Source of the DNA: Pseudomonas putida | GTDB taxonomy: Bacteria > Pseudomonadota > Gammaproteobacteria > Pseudomonadales > Pseudomonadaceae | Assembly: GCF_001976065.1 (NCBI RefSeq) | Contig: NZ_MNAH01000012.1 | Span: forward strand, 124,001-188,000 | Reading direction: 5' to 3' | DNA length: 64,000 bases | Shown: positions 42,616 through 51,750 of the stretch, piece after piece | How positions within the stretch are numbered: the stretch's first letter is position 1 | Layout of the letters: each line of letters opens with the position of its first letter | Notes under the pieces: generated by a model | Database searches by the model: none | Seen by the model: the letters and a program-made list of their open reading frames with translations, nothing else | Told to the model about the DNA's origin: nothing | Made by a program: the position numbers and the translations under genes

Positions 42616-42780
42616 GAATGACCCGTTCAATGTCCGTTGTTGAAGGTGTGGTCGTCTTCCCTGGACCCATGACGGGTTGCGGTCACGACAGCGCTGAAAG
42701 TGGGGTGCAGGTTAGCATCAGGCGCGATGGGTGGCCCAATGGTTAAGGGTGAAAAAGTGTCTTGGCGAATACAAGACCGC

Positions 42781-42847
42781 CTTCGCTGGCAAGCCCCCTC
42801 CTACAAGGATCACCTCATACCTGTAGGAGCTGGCTTGCCAGCGAAGG
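42781..42847. repeat. REPIN (first family, one arm degenerate)
   Basis: CTTCGCTGGCAAGCC... and ...GGCTTGCCAGCGAAGG arms flank about 20 bases between the DUF945 gene start and the membrane protein stop. The left arm has CCCCTCC instead of AGCTCC. Confidence 0.8.
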
Positions 42848-42869
42848 CGTCAGTCCTGCCAACACGGAA

Positions 42870-43505
42870 TCAGGAATACTGAACCTCGATCTCATCAAGC
42901 TGATGATCAAAGGTTTTGAGCCGCGCCGTCCACGTATAGATCAGCACTTCGAAATCCCGGTTGATCACCGCCCCACCCGTCACTTCCCCGCGCGGGTCGC
43001 AGAAGTCCAGCTGATAGCGCTCGCGAGCCATGGCGGTGGCGACGTCAGCCAATTCGCGGGCATTGTTGAGCCAGTGGCGACCGTCGTCAGCCACTTGTTT
43101 GTCCAGCTCGAGGCATTGCTTTTTCAGGGTCTCGAGGCTTTTTTCCAGCGGCGTGCCCGTGAGCTCCCCCATGACTTCCTGGAAGGTCCTGCCCGGTTGC
43201 CAATAGCTGCCCCAAAAATAACGATCGAAGACCGATTCGACACGCCGTAGCGCCACCTTGGTGTCCCAGATCATCACCAGGGTCTTGCCTTGTTCAAGCT
43301 GTCTTTTTTTGGTTCGCTGCCCTTGGACCGTGGCCCAGGCCACCACCGAAATGGACATCGCGGCTATCAACAGGGCGGCACTGTCGAGGAACGTCAGCGC
43401 CGTGTCGATCTGGTTAGCCAGCATGATGCCGTAGAAATAGGTGCCCGTGAGCAGCACTAACGCCACCACGGCGCACCAGAAGCCGAGAGCATAAGGGTTT
43501 TTCAT
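42870..43505 (-). CDS. Two-helix membrane protein of unknown function
   Basis: A 211-residue protein. Two membrane helices (about 4-28 and 38-58) are followed by a charged cytoplasmic tail of about 150 residues, with a coiled-coil-like LEKSLETLKKQCLELDKQV stretch (about 121-139). No known domain is recognised. ATG 43505 has GGGGAAA upstream; an ATG five codons earlier (43520) is also possible. It lies downstream of the efflux genes on the same strand but 90 bases away, so co-transcription is uncertain. Confidence 0.7.
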   Translation of the reverse strand: MKNPYALGFWCAVVALVLLTGTYFYGIMLANQIDTALTFLDSAALLIAAMSISVVAWATVQGQRTKKRQLEQGKTLVMIWDTKVALRRVESVFDRYFWGSYWQPGRTFQEVMGELTGTPLEKSLETLKKQCLELDKQVADDGRHWLNNARELADVATAMARERYQLDFCDPRGEVTGGAVINRDFEVLIYTWTARLKTFDHQLDEIEVQYS

Positions 43506-43598
43506 TATTGGTTTCCCCATGACCTGCGCGAGCCTTGTGCGAATCCAGGGCGCTTTTGCAGGAACGCCCTTTCAACACTTCAAAGCATAGCAACGGCC

Positions 43599-45047
43599 TC
43601 AGGGTTTGCTGGAGTTCGACGCTTGCGTTCGTCCGCTTTCCCAACCGCCGCCCAAGGCGAGGAACAAATCGATCTGGCTGATGGCAACCTGAGTGTTGGC
43701 GGTGGCCAGTTGCGCGGTGACGTCGGTGTAAGTGCGTGTCGCCTGCAGGTCCGCCAGGAAAGACGCACGACCGGCCTGGAAGAAGCGATGGGTCTGGTCT
43801 GCGGCCAGTTTCGCCGACTGCTCGGCGTCCGCCAGGGCCTCGCGGCGTTGCAGCAAGGCGGAGTACTGGGCCAGGCCGGTCTGGGTTTCACGAATTGCGT
43901 TGAGCACCACGCCATCGAAGTGCGCCAGCGTGGCCTGGGTGACTGCCTCGGCCTCACGAATACGTGCTCGGGCGCCGTTGGTCGGCACGTTCCAGGTCAG
44001 CGACGGGCCGAACCCCCAACGGTTGGTGGAGGGTTCGCCAAGGTTTTCCAGGATACCAACCGTACCGATGGTCGCGCCGATGCGGATGTCCGGGTACAGC
44101 TCACCGGTGGCAACACCGATACCAGCGGTCGCGGCCGCCAGTCGCCGTTCGGCCTGGCGGATGTCGGGACGGCGCTTGAGCAGCGATGCACCATCACCCA
44201 CCGGCAACAATTGCGCAATTTTTGGCAGTTCGGCGCAGCTATCGGTGCCGGCCGGTAATTGATCCAGCGGCTTGGCCAGCAGCATCGACAGGCGGAACAG
44301 CCCAGCCTGGCGCGCAGCTTCATAGCGCGGCATGTCGGCGCGCAAGGATTTGAACTGGGTTTGCGAACGGGTGACCTGGGTTTCGTCACCACGCCCGGCA
44401 TCGCGCAAACGCTGGATGAGTGTGGTGCTCTGGGCTTGCAGGTCGAGGGAGTGCTGGGCGATTTCCCGCTCTTCGTTGGCCGCGCACACTTGGGTATAAG
44501 CCCGGACCACATCGGCCACCAAGGTGATGCGCGCCGTATCGGCGGCCGCCTGGGTTGCGTCGGCATTGGCCTTGGCCGCTTCGATGCCGCGCTGCAAGGT
44601 GCCGAACAGGTCGAACTGATACGACGCACTGATGCCGATATCGCCAATGTTGGCCACCGGCACCTTTTCCGGAAGCAAGAACGCCTCACCGGATTCCTGC
44701 AAGCGCTGGGCGCCCATCTTCACCCCACCGCTCCAGCCGCCCGCTGCCTCGGCCGCGTCGACCTGAGCACGCGCTCGCAACAGGCTGGCGGCCGCTACGC
44801 GCAAATCAGTGTTGGAGGCCAAGGCCTGCTGTACCAATTGGTCGAGCCGCGGATCATGATACAGGCGCCACCAGTCGGCGGGCACCGGCGCCGAAACCAC
44901 CGGTTTGCCGTTCACCGCCAGTTCGCCCTGCAGGTCTTCACGGTGGATCGCGGCTTCGGCCGGCAAGTGATAATCCGGACCGACCATCTGACACGCCGAC
45001 AGCAGCAAGCCTAATCCGGCGATCGCCAAACCAGAGGCCTTGCTCAT
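43599..45047 (-). CDS. Outer-membrane efflux lipoprotein (OprM/NodT family)
   Basis: A 482-residue TolC-type outer-membrane channel. The signal peptide ends in a lipobox (LLLSACQ), the mature start is MVGPDYHLP, and two repeated coiled-coil halves follow, including YQFDLFGTLQRGIEAAKA and RRPDIRQAERRLAAATAGIGVATGELYP (split around the RRPDIRQAE signature). It is the last gene of the MarR-controlled five-gene operon and overlaps the adaptor gene by four bases. It gives this pump its own exit duct. Confidence 0.92.
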   Translation of the reverse strand: MSKASGLAIAGLGLLLSACQMVGPDYHLPAEAAIHREDLQGELAVNGKPVVSAPVPADWWRLYHDPRLDQLVQQALASNTDLRVAAASLLRARAQVDAAEAAGGWSGGVKMGAQRLQESGEAFLLPEKVPVANIGDIGISASYQFDLFGTLQRGIEAAKANADATQAAADTARITLVADVVRAYTQVCAANEEREIAQHSLDLQAQSTTLIQRLRDAGRGDETQVTRSQTQFKSLRADMPRYEAARQAGLFRLSMLLAKPLDQLPAGTDSCAELPKIAQLLPVGDGASLLKRRPDIRQAERRLAAATAGIGVATGELYPDIRIGATIGTVGILENLGEPSTNRWGFGPSLTWNVPTNGARARIREAEAVTQATLAHFDGVVLNAIRETQTGLAQYSALLQRREALADAEQSAKLAADQTHRFFQAGRASFLADLQATRTYTDVTAQLATANTQVAISQIDLFLALGGGWESGRTQASNSSKP

Positions 45048-45931
45048 TGCGCGAGCTCCCGGTGCTGGTCGTCGATGATCGAGACCGTGGCGGTGCGCCC
45101 GGCAATCATGCGGAAATCCTCAGGGACATCATCAAAGGCGATACGCACCGGAATCCGCTGGGCCAAGCGCACCCAACTGAAGGCCGGGTTGACGTTGGGC
45201 AGCAGGTTGTTGCCACTGGTGCGGTCGCGGTCTTCGATGCCGGCGACGATGCTTTCCACATGGCCGCGCAGCCGCGCGTTGTCGCCGATCACCCGGATGT
45301 CGACGCTTTGGCCGATATGGATGCCGTTGAGCTTGGTTTCTTCGAAATAGCCGTCGATATGGAAAGAATTGCTGTCCACGACCGACAACACCGGCCGCCC
45401 GGCACTGACGAACTCCTGTGCGCGCGGCGCCCGGTCGTTGACGTAACCGTCCACGGGACTGCGGATCACCGAGCGGTCGAGGTTCAGCTGCGCGCTGTCT
45501 ACAGCGACCTGCGCTTCCATCAACGCCACCTGGGCGCGGGCCACCCGCGACTGGCTTTCTTCCAGTTGCTCGCCCGGCACCAGATTGCCCAGACCCTTGT
45601 TGCGCTTGGCTTCGCGCTGGGCCTGGGCCAGCGTTTCCTCGCGGTCGGCGACCGCCGCTTTCGCCTGGCGCAGGGCCAGCTTGAAGCGGTCCTGGTCGAT
45701 GTTGAACAGCACATGGCCGCGCTTGACCCACTGGTTGTCGCGCACTTGCACTTGCTGGATCAGCCCGGACACGTCCGGCGCGATCTGCACGATGTCGGCA
45801 CGGATGTGCCCGTCGCGGGTCCAGGGCGCGAACATGTAGTACATCACCATGCGCCAGACCACGACCACGGCGAAGGTGACGATCAGCAGGGTCAGGACTA
45901 CGCGACCGAGGGTTAAAAACGGTTTTTTCAT
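45044..45931 (-). CDS. HlyD-family periplasmic adaptor of the FUSC pump (AaeA-like)
   Basis: A 295-residue membrane-fusion protein. One N-terminal membrane helix (VVLTLLIVTFAVVVVWRMV, about 11-29) is followed by the lipoyl start DGHIRADIVQIAPDVSG, a coiled-coil hairpin (about 78-135) and beta-barrel domains. It joins the FUSC permease to the outer-membrane channel. Four-base ATGA overlaps link it to both neighbours. The order DUF1656-adaptor plus FUSC gene is that of aaeXAB, for aromatic carboxylic acid efflux; the actual substrate here is unproven. Confidence 0.9.
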   Translation of the reverse strand: MKKPFLTLGRVVLTLLIVTFAVVVVWRMVMYYMFAPWTRDGHIRADIVQIAPDVSGLIQQVQVRDNQWVKRGHVLFNIDQDRFKLALRQAKAAVADREETLAQAQREAKRNKGLGNLVPGEQLEESQSRVARAQVALMEAQVAVDSAQLNLDRSVIRSPVDGYVNDRAPRAQEFVSAGRPVLSVVDSNSFHIDGYFEETKLNGIHIGQSVDIRVIGDNARLRGHVESIVAGIEDRDRTSGNNLLPNVNPAFSWVRLAQRIPVRIAFDDVPEDFRMIAGRTATVSIIDDQHRELAQ

Positions 45932-46137
45932 GTCATCAGGTATCGACTGAGTGAGTCCACGGCGCCAAGCAGCAGGGCGTAGAGGGCCACGTTGAACAAT
46001 GCCCGGTGCCAGACCAGACGGTAAAAGTGCAGGCGCGTCAGCACCCCGTGCACCAACAGGTACAACACATAGGTAATGCCCATCAGCACCAGCAGCGTGG
46101 GCAGGAACACCCCGCTGATATCCAGGTCACCGATCAT
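45928..46137 (-). CDS. DUF1656 small membrane protein (AaeX-like)
   Basis: A 69-residue protein with two predicted membrane helices and the typical start GDLDISGVFLPTLLVLMGITY. DUF1656 proteins accompany FUSC/AaeB pumps. Its four-base overlaps with the FUSC and adaptor genes show it is part of one translational unit. Its exact role in the pump is unknown. Confidence 0.88.
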   Translation of the reverse strand: MIGDLDISGVFLPTLLVLMGITYVLYLLVHGVLTRLHFYRLVWHRALFNVALYALLLGAVDSLSRYLMT

Positions 46138-48206
46138 AAAGGCGCTCCATCGATGCCATGGGGAAGCGGTTCTTCGGGCTCGGCAGAACCGACGAATTCG
46201 ACGCCGGGCAACAACGCCAGGCGCAAGCCGCTCAAGGCGTGCAGCAGGTGCAGTCGGGTTTGCTCGTCCGGCGCGCCGGCCAATGCCCGACGGGTACGGT
46301 CGAGGGTCATCAGCAACGGGCTCGGCGCCGGCAGGCGTTCGCCAGCCTTGAGGCAGGCCCTGAAGTATTCGCCAACCTCGGCAACCACCTGATGCAGCAA
46401 CGCTTGCGGTGCACCCTGAACCCGCGGCGTGTAGGCCAATAGGTCCAGCAGGTTCAGCGCCACACGCACCTCGCGCAAGGCGATGCCGGTGTCCTGGCCG
46501 ATTACGGCCAGGCGCGGCAAATGCTGCATCAGGCGATCCAGTACCTGCACGCCCAGGCGTCGGTGATCGGCCAGACTCGCCGGCTCGGTGAGGCTGACAA
46601 TGTCGCGCCAGGCGAAACGGGTCAGGCGCTTGGCCGCCAGCTCAGCACCGAACGGCCGGGCGATCAGGGTCCAGACAAAGGCGAACAGCAAGCCGACGGG
46701 GCCTGCCAGGTTGGAGTTGGCGAAGCTGAGGAAGTCCGCGTCGTAGGCGCCCTGGATACTGATGAACGATGAAGTGTTGACCAGGGTCAGCAACATGCCC
46801 AGATAGAACTGCGGCTTGACCGTCAGGGTCCCGATGCAAATGAACGGCACGGCGAAAGCCAGCACCAGCATCGGGAAGTCATGCAGGTTGGGCAGGACCA
46901 GAAACAGGTAGAGGCTGGCGAACACCACCGACATCGCCGTCCAGAAAAAGAACCGGTAGATCTGCGGTGCCGGGTCGTCCATCGAGGCGAAGAAGCTGCA
47001 CGCCACGGCCGCCAGGATCACTGCACTGCCGCCATCGGTCCAGCCCAGCAGAATCCACAGCACCGAGGCGACAATGATCGCAGCGACAGTGGAGGCGGCG
47101 GAGTAGAACATCAGGCCACGATCCAGAAAGGGGGTCAGGCGCCCCAGACGCCAATGCCGATAAACCGCGCGCCAACTGTCCTGGCTTTCGCACTGGATCG
47201 CGTGTTGCAGGCTGCGGCAGTCCTGCCACAAATCGACCCATTCGCCGAGGCGATAAATGGCGTTGGAGAACAGCAGTTGCTTGCGATCACCCAGCTCTTC
47301 GGCGCTGGGTTGCAGCGCTTCAAGCTGGTCTTTTAGCGCTTGCCAGCGCCCGATCTCGGCGTCTTTGTGCTCAAGCCATTCACTGGCGGCGGCGAGCAAG
47401 GGAGCGAACTTGTCCACCAGCTCGGGGGTGCGCCTTTCCAAGGCGTAGAGTGCATCGTCGAGGGCATCGATCACCGGCAACAGGTGAATCATCCGCCCGC
47501 GCAACTCCTTGGTGTTGCGCACCGTTTGTGGGCGCGCGCCTTCGTGGGGCAACTGGCCGATCATCAGCTCCAGGGTATTGAACGTGGCAACCATCGAGGT
47601 GCGCAACGCGCTGACTTCGTCGGGCTGCACGTTGCGCCCGAGAAAGCGCGCGCTGTAGGTCGACGCGTCGGCAAACCATTTGCTCACTGAGTCGTTGAAT
47701 ACCGGCGCCAGCCGTCGCGGCCAGAACATTGCGCCAACTACCGCAGCGACGGCGATGCCGAGGAAGATTTCTTCTGTGCGCGCTTCGGCCACGTCCCACA
47801 CCGCCAACGGGTTATTCACCACCGGCAGGGCGATCAACGGCAAGGTGTAGCCGGCCAGCATCAAGGCGTAATTGTTGGCGGTGCGCAAATGCATGGACAG
47901 GAACAGCAACGTCCCGGTCCATAGCGCGATGACTACTACCAGCACATAAGGGCTCTGCACGAACATCGGCACGAACAGGACAGCCGCGGCGGCCCCCAGG
48001 AAAGTGCCGACCGCACGGTATAGCGCCTTGGAACTGGTCGGACCGACAAACGGGCTGGAAACGATGTACACCGTGGCCATCGCCCAATATGGCCGCGGCA
48101 TTTGCATGAGCAGGGCGATGTACAGCGCGATCATCGAAGCCGCGAAGGTGCGCACGCCGTAGAACCAATCCCGCGCCGAGGGCATGCCGGAAAAAAAGCC
48201 GCTCAA
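46134..48206 (-). CDS. FUSC family efflux permease (AaeB-like)
   Basis: A 690-residue inner-membrane protein with two sets of about six membrane helices separated by a cytoplasmic domain of about 190 residues (about 170-365), the FUSC/aromatic acid exporter plan. The start WFYGVRTFAASMIALYIALLMQMPRPYWAM is split here around the conserved F-R-F and PYWAM core. It is the pump subunit of the operon and overlaps the MarR gene stop by four bases. AaeB exports hydroxylated aromatic carboxylic acids; family members in pseudomonads vary. Confidence 0.92.
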   Translation of the reverse strand: MSGFFSGMPSARDWFYGVRTFAASMIALYIALLMQMPRPYWAMATVYIVSSPFVGPTSSKALYRAVGTFLGAAAAVLFVPMFVQSPYVLVVVIALWTGTLLFLSMHLRTANNYALMLAGYTLPLIALPVVNNPLAVWDVAEARTEEIFLGIAVAAVVGAMFWPRRLAPVFNDSVSKWFADASTYSARFLGRNVQPDEVSALRTSMVATFNTLELMIGQLPHEGARPQTVRNTKELRGRMIHLLPVIDALDDALYALERRTPELVDKFAPLLAAASEWLEHKDAEIGRWQALKDQLEALQPSAEELGDRKQLLFSNAIYRLGEWVDLWQDCRSLQHAIQCESQDSWRAVYRHWRLGRLTPFLDRGLMFYSAASTVAAIIVASVLWILLGWTDGGSAVILAAVACSFFASMDDPAPQIYRFFFWTAMSVVFASLYLFLVLPNLHDFPMLVLAFAVPFICIGTLTVKPQFYLGMLLTLVNTSSFISIQGAYDADFLSFANSNLAGPVGLLFAFVWTLIARPFGAELAAKRLTRFAWRDIVSLTEPASLADHRRLGVQVLDRLMQHLPRLAVIGQDTGIALREVRVALNLLDLLAYTPRVQGAPQALLHQVVAEVGEYFRACLKAGERLPAPSPLLMTLDRTRRALAGAPDEQTRLHLLHALSGLRLALLPGVEFVGSAEPEEPLPHGIDGAPL

Positions 48207-48631
48207 GGGTTGGCCACCGGCAAATGACTGGCCGACTCGAAGGCCTGCAACACGCGCAGCGTCGCTTCAAGGTCTTCCTCAGCAATCCCTTCGAGCACTT
48301 CATGACGCAGCCGCACCAACTCGACCTCAACGGCTTGCACCAGGGTGCGACCGGTATCGGTCAGGCTCAGGCATTTGGCGCGACGGTCCTGGGCGTCTTC
48401 GGTGCGGCAGACGTAGCCGCCCTGGCATAACTGATCGAGCAATCGCACCAGGGACGGGCTTTCCATCCCCGCCGCCTGCGCCACCGTCACCTGCCGCACA
48501 CCCTCGCCCAGGCGCCCGATCATCAGCAGCGGGACGGCACAGGCTTCGGAAATTCCATAGTTGGCCAACGTGCTCTGGCAGATTTTTCGCCAATGCCGAG
48601 CGGCCACCACCATGGTGCTGCTGATGTTCAT
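48203..48631 (-). CDS. MarR family regulator of the efflux operon
   Basis: A 142-residue winged-helix regulator. The recognition-helix region is ESPSLVRLLDQLCQGGYVCR and the wing AQDRRAKCLSLTDTG (about 60-105). The ATG at 48631 gives the usual MarR length; a GTG at 48670 would add 13 residues and place the start only 5 bases from the operator. It is the first gene of the operon. The palindrome GTTAG-TTTG-CTAAC just upstream is probably its own operator, so it likely represses itself and the pump until an inducer binds. Confidence 0.88.
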   Translation of the reverse strand: MNISSTMVVAARHWRKICQSTLANYGISEACAVPLLMIGRLGEGVRQVTVAQAAGMESPSLVRLLDQLCQGGYVCRTEDAQDRRAKCLSLTDTGRTLVQAVEVELVRLRHEVLEGIAEEDLEATLRVLQAFESASHLPVANP

Positions 48632-48675
48632 CTGGAGAACGTCGAGGGAATTCGGCACGAGGGAAAACACACACT

Positions 48676-48689
48676 GTTAGTTTGCTAAC
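48676..48689. promoter_or_regulatory. Candidate MarR operator
   Basis: GTTAG-TTTG-CTAAC is a perfect inverted repeat directly upstream of the MarR gene, similar in size and style to MarR-family sites. Confidence 0.55.
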
Positions 48690-48741
48690 TATCAATATGC
48701 CATTGGATGAGATTTTCAGTCAAGTTTTGAAACAAATTGCT

Positions 48742-48987
48742 TTACGCCCCTCGCCCCTTCCTCAACAGCACATTCAACTGATCCACCACCTCCGCCCAAT
48801 CGGCATCATCCAGAATTTCATTGCGCAACAGATCCGCCTGACTCGAATTCCAGAAAAAAGCATCCGCCAGATGCAACTCGGGTTTGAGCGGCGAGTGAGT
48901 GGCGATGAATTTGTCGATGCTCTCGGCGTCGTCGGGAAGGCCGAGTTGTTTGAACAGGGAGGGAAGGCTGTGGGTTGGGTTTTCCAT
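48742..48987 (-). CDS. DUF2789 family protein
   Basis: An 81-residue protein. The family pattern SLPSLFKQLGLPDD...FIATHSPL and LADAFFWNSSQADLL is clear. The ATG at 48987 follows AGGAG. Its function is unknown. It stands alone between the MarR gene and a REPIN. Confidence 0.88.
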   Translation of the reverse strand: MENPTHSLPSLFKQLGLPDDAESIDKFIATHSPLKPELHLADAFFWNSSQADLLRNEILDDADWAEVVDQLNVLLRKGRGA

Positions 48988-49031
48988 GTCTGGCTCCTGT
49001 AAACCTGATAAAGGGACCGCTGCGCGGTCCA

Positions 49032-49095
49032 TCGCGAGCAAGCTCGCTCCTACAGGGGAATGCGGTGACCCTGTGGGAGCGAGCCTGCTCGCGAA
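49032..49095. repeat. REPIN, second family (GTGGGAGCGAGCCTGCTCGCGAA)
   Basis: Two inverted arms between the DUF2789 and YbaK genes around a centre of about 18 bases. Confidence 0.88.
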
Positions 49096-49110
49096 GACGG
49101 TAGCATTGAC

Positions 49111-49572
49111 TCAATGACTCAACTCTCGCACCTCCGCATGCGGCACCATTTTCAGAAATTGCGGCATGTCCATGTGCAATAGGTTGATGTGATTGCCAGC
49201 CTCCAGATAGATGTCTTTCTGCCGGGTCAGCAGCGGGTCGATGACCACGTCCAGGCCATAGGCTTCGCCCAGGGCAGGCACGGCGCCGCGCTCGCAGTCG
49301 TCGAACAGGTGCGGCAGGTTGCTTTCCCGGGAGACCTGCCATTCACCGCTGCTGCGTACTTTGCTCAAGTCCAGGTGACGGCTGGCGGGCAGCACGGCCA
49401 TCAGGTAATGGCCGTGGTGGTCGTCGAGAATGACCGACTTGGCCACACGTTCCGCGGGAATACCCGCGACCCGCGCGGTTTCGAGGCTGCTGGCCGAGTG
49501 TGGATGGGTAACGATGTCATATTCGCATTTAGCCTGCTCCAGGCTTCGCTGCACGGTTCTTGCCATACGCAT
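49111..49572 (-). CDS. YbaK/EbsC-type aminoacyl-tRNA deacylase
   Basis: A 153-residue protein with the YbaK/ProX fold. Seen are HPHSASS, the catalytic-type lysine in RVAKSVILDD (about 43-52) and GAVPALGEAYGL. Family members hydrolyse mischarged tRNA such as Cys-tRNA(Pro) or Ala-tRNA(Pro). GAGGTG precedes the ATG. It is divergent from nfeD. Confidence 0.9.
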   Translation of the reverse strand: MRMARTVQRSLEQAKCEYDIVTHPHSASSLETARVAGIPAERVAKSVILDDHHGHYLMAVLPASRHLDLSKVRSSGEWQVSRESNLPHLFDDCERGAVPALGEAYGLDVVIDPLLTRQKDIYLEAGNHINLLHMDMPQFLKMVPHAEVRELSH

Positions 49573-49767
49573 GATGCACCTCGGTGTCCGCGAGAACGCC
49601 TGCGGACGATGGTTAACACTTTTGTACGTAGTAAAAGTCTAGGCCCGCTGGGGCAAGCCCGCGGGAAATCCGCCCATCGGCCGCGTCGACAACTGGTTAA
49701 AATTCATACAGTCGGCGCCTCAACTAGACTGTATACAGAAGCACCTGCGACTCTCCCGGAGGGTCAC

Positions 49768-50301
49768 GTGAACACTCGCTATTGTGCCGTTGCGTTGCTG
49801 CTGGCATTGAGCGGCTCCGTCCTCGCTGCGGACACCGCCGGCCTGCCGGTTTCCAACCCCGCGGGGATGTGGCTGATCACCTTCGGTATCGCCTTCCTGA
49901 TCGCCGAAGCGGCACTGCCCAACTACGGCGTGATCGGTCTGGGCGGGATCGTGATGTTCGTGATCGGCGCGCTGATCCTGACCAATGCCGAATTGCCCGT
50001 GCCGTTGATGATCGGCCTGGGACTGATCAGCGCGCTGCTGCTGATATTCCTGCTGATCCGCGCCCTGAAGACCCGGCCGCGCCACACCGTTAGCGGCGAT
50101 GCCGGCCTGCTGGGCAGCGTGACCTCGGTGCTGGCCTTGCAGGCCGGCGATGCATGCCTGGGCTGGGTGCACTTGCAGGGCGAAAACTGGCAGGTAGCGA
50201 GCACCCAGCCATTGCATGTCGGGCAACAGGTCCGGGTGGTGGCACGCAAGGGATTGTTGCTGGAAGTGGCCGCGGCTGATGCGGTAACGGTTGGAGATTA
50301 G
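49768..50301 (+). CDS. Short NfeD-like membrane protein
   Basis: A 177-residue protein from a GTG start following GGAGGG. A signal or anchor (about 1-20), about three membrane helices (about 35-110) and a C-terminal OB-fold domain (about 115-175, with GDAGLLGSVTSVLAL) are visible. It lacks the ClpP-like serine protease domain of long NfeD proteins. It lies 2 bases before a slipin gene; NfeD and SPFH proteins usually form a pair in membrane microdomains. Confidence 0.88.
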   Translation: MNTRYCAVALLLALSGSVLAADTAGLPVSNPAGMWLITFGIAFLIAEAALPNYGVIGLGGIVMFVIGALILTNAELPVPLMIGLGLISALLLIFLLIRALKTRPRHTVSGDAGLLGSVTSVLALQAGDACLGWVHLQGENWQVASTQPLHVGQQVRVVARKGLLLEVAAADAVTVGD

Positions 50302-50303
50302 TC

Positions 50304-51062
50304 ATGGGCTTGCAAATCGGGTTTGTCGCGCTGCTGCTGTTGCTGATCGCACTGGCGGGGGCGACGTTCCGTATCCTGCGCGAGTACGAGCGCGGGGTGG
50401 TGTTCCAGCTCGGGCGCTTCTGGCAGGTCAAGGGCCCCGGCCTGATCCTGCTGATTCCAGTGATCCAGCAAATGGTTCGCGTCGACTTGCGCACTATCGT
50501 CCTCGACGTCCCGCCGCAAGATGTGATCACCCGCGACAACGTCTCGGTCAAGGTCAACGCTGTGTTGTATTTCCGCGTGCTCGATCCACAGAAGGCAATC
50601 ATCCAGGTCGAGGATTTTCTCATGGCCACCAGCCAACTGGCGCAAACCACCTTGCGCGCAGTGCTCGGTAAACACGAACTTGATGAATTGCTGTCCGAGC
50701 GCGAACGGCTGAACATTGATATCCAGCAAGTACTCGATGCCCAGACTGACACCTGGGGCATCAAGGTGGCCAACGTCGAAATCAAGCACGTGGACCTCAA
50801 CGAATCGATGATTCGCGCCATCGCCAGGCAGGCAGAAGCGGAACGCGAGCGCCGGGCCAAAGTCATCCACGCGGAAGGTGAATTGCAGGCTTCGGAAAAA
50901 CTCATGCAAGCCGCCGAAATGCTCGGCCGCCAACCCGGCGCCATGCAGCTGCGCTACATGCAGACGCTGAGTTCGATCGCCGGGGACAAGAGCTCGACCA
51001 TCGTCTTTCCGTTGCCGATCGAATTGCTCAAGGGCATGGCGGATCTGTCGGCCAAACCTTGA
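50304..51062 (+). CDS. Slipin family (SPFH/stomatin-like) protein
   Basis: A 252-residue protein. An N-terminal membrane hairpin (about 6-25) is followed by the SPFH domain (about 25-185) with EYERGVVFQLGRF and ITRDNVSVKVNAVLYFRV, and a coiled-coil with AEAERERRAKVIHAEGE. The C-terminal LPIELLKGM is typical of slipins. It is translationally linked to nfeD. The pair likely organises membrane lipid domains or membrane protein quality control; the details are not known for this organism. Confidence 0.92.
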   Translation: MGLQIGFVALLLLLIALAGATFRILREYERGVVFQLGRFWQVKGPGLILLIPVIQQMVRVDLRTIVLDVPPQDVITRDNVSVKVNAVLYFRVLDPQKAIIQVEDFLMATSQLAQTTLRAVLGKHELDELLSERERLNIDIQQVLDAQTDTWGIKVANVEIKHVDLNESMIRAIARQAEAERERRAKVIHAEGELQASEKLMQAAEMLGRQPGAMQLRYMQTLSSIAGDKSSTIVFPLPIELLKGMADLSAKP

Positions 51063-51075
51063 GTCGAGAGCGGCA

Positions 51076-51636
51076 CTACAACAGGGTATAAAAACCCAGA
51101 ATCGCCACGCCCCAAAAGCACAAGCCAAATGCGAACCCGACACCATTGGCAAAAGTCAGTGTCGAGTTCGCCGTCCCGCGCACGTCGTTTTCCAGATAGT
51201 TGATTGCTTCTTGTACACGCAACAAGGAGCAGACTTGCAAGAGTAGGACCAGAAGACTCAGCGCAAAGCTGATGTGCAGATCCGGCAACCATATCAGGCC
51301 CATGCCCGCTAGCGCATTCATGATCACAATCAACGCCAGCAAGCGCGGGTACCAACGATAGTCCTTACCTGAAGCGCGTATTCGCCGATCAATGCTGGTG
51401 AACAACGAGTACACAAAAAACACGAAAAAAATTGCACGAACTATGGGTAACACTTTGTTGCCCGTGGCGGTGCGGTAAAACTTCCAGTTTTTATACATCC
51501 AATAGGTAAGGTACAAACCAAAGGTGAAAACGATCATCAGCGCGAATTTGCTTGTCCCCACAACGAAAAAGGTCGCGCGGGGTGTTTCAGTGCAATGAAG
51601 TTCGGCCACTGGAGGCGCATAAGGATTGGCATTCAT
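51076..51636 (-). CDS. Multi-pass membrane protein of unknown function
   Basis: A 186-residue protein. It starts with the NPYAPPVAEL motif seen in several small membrane-protein families, followed by four to five membrane helices (about 28-48, 65-82, 95-115, 120-140, 165-186) with a TYWMYKNWKFYR segment between the first two, reminiscent of DUF4234. It converges on the slipin gene. No partner is evident. Confidence 0.7.
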   Translation of the reverse strand: MNANPYAPPVAELHCTETPRATFFVVGTSKFALMIVFTFGLYLTYWMYKNWKFYRTATGNKVLPIVRAIFFVFFVYSLFTSIDRRIRASGKDYRWYPRLLALIVIMNALAGMGLIWLPDLHISFALSLLVLLLQVCSLLRVQEAINYLENDVRGTANSTLTFANGVGFAFGLCFWGVAILGFYTLL

Positions 51637-51750
51637 AGGGATGCATAACCAGGGTCATGAAGTGGACCAAAATGCTAACCCCTGATGGGCATCTCGGATG
51701 CCCACATAAAAAAATCAGGACGCTTCCTACGTCCGGCTACACGATTTCAT

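Noticed and set aside
7341..49095. Repeated palindromes that might look like CRISPR repeats
   Set aside because: They are isolated inverted pairs at different loci without regular spacers or cas genes, and match REP/REPIN structure.
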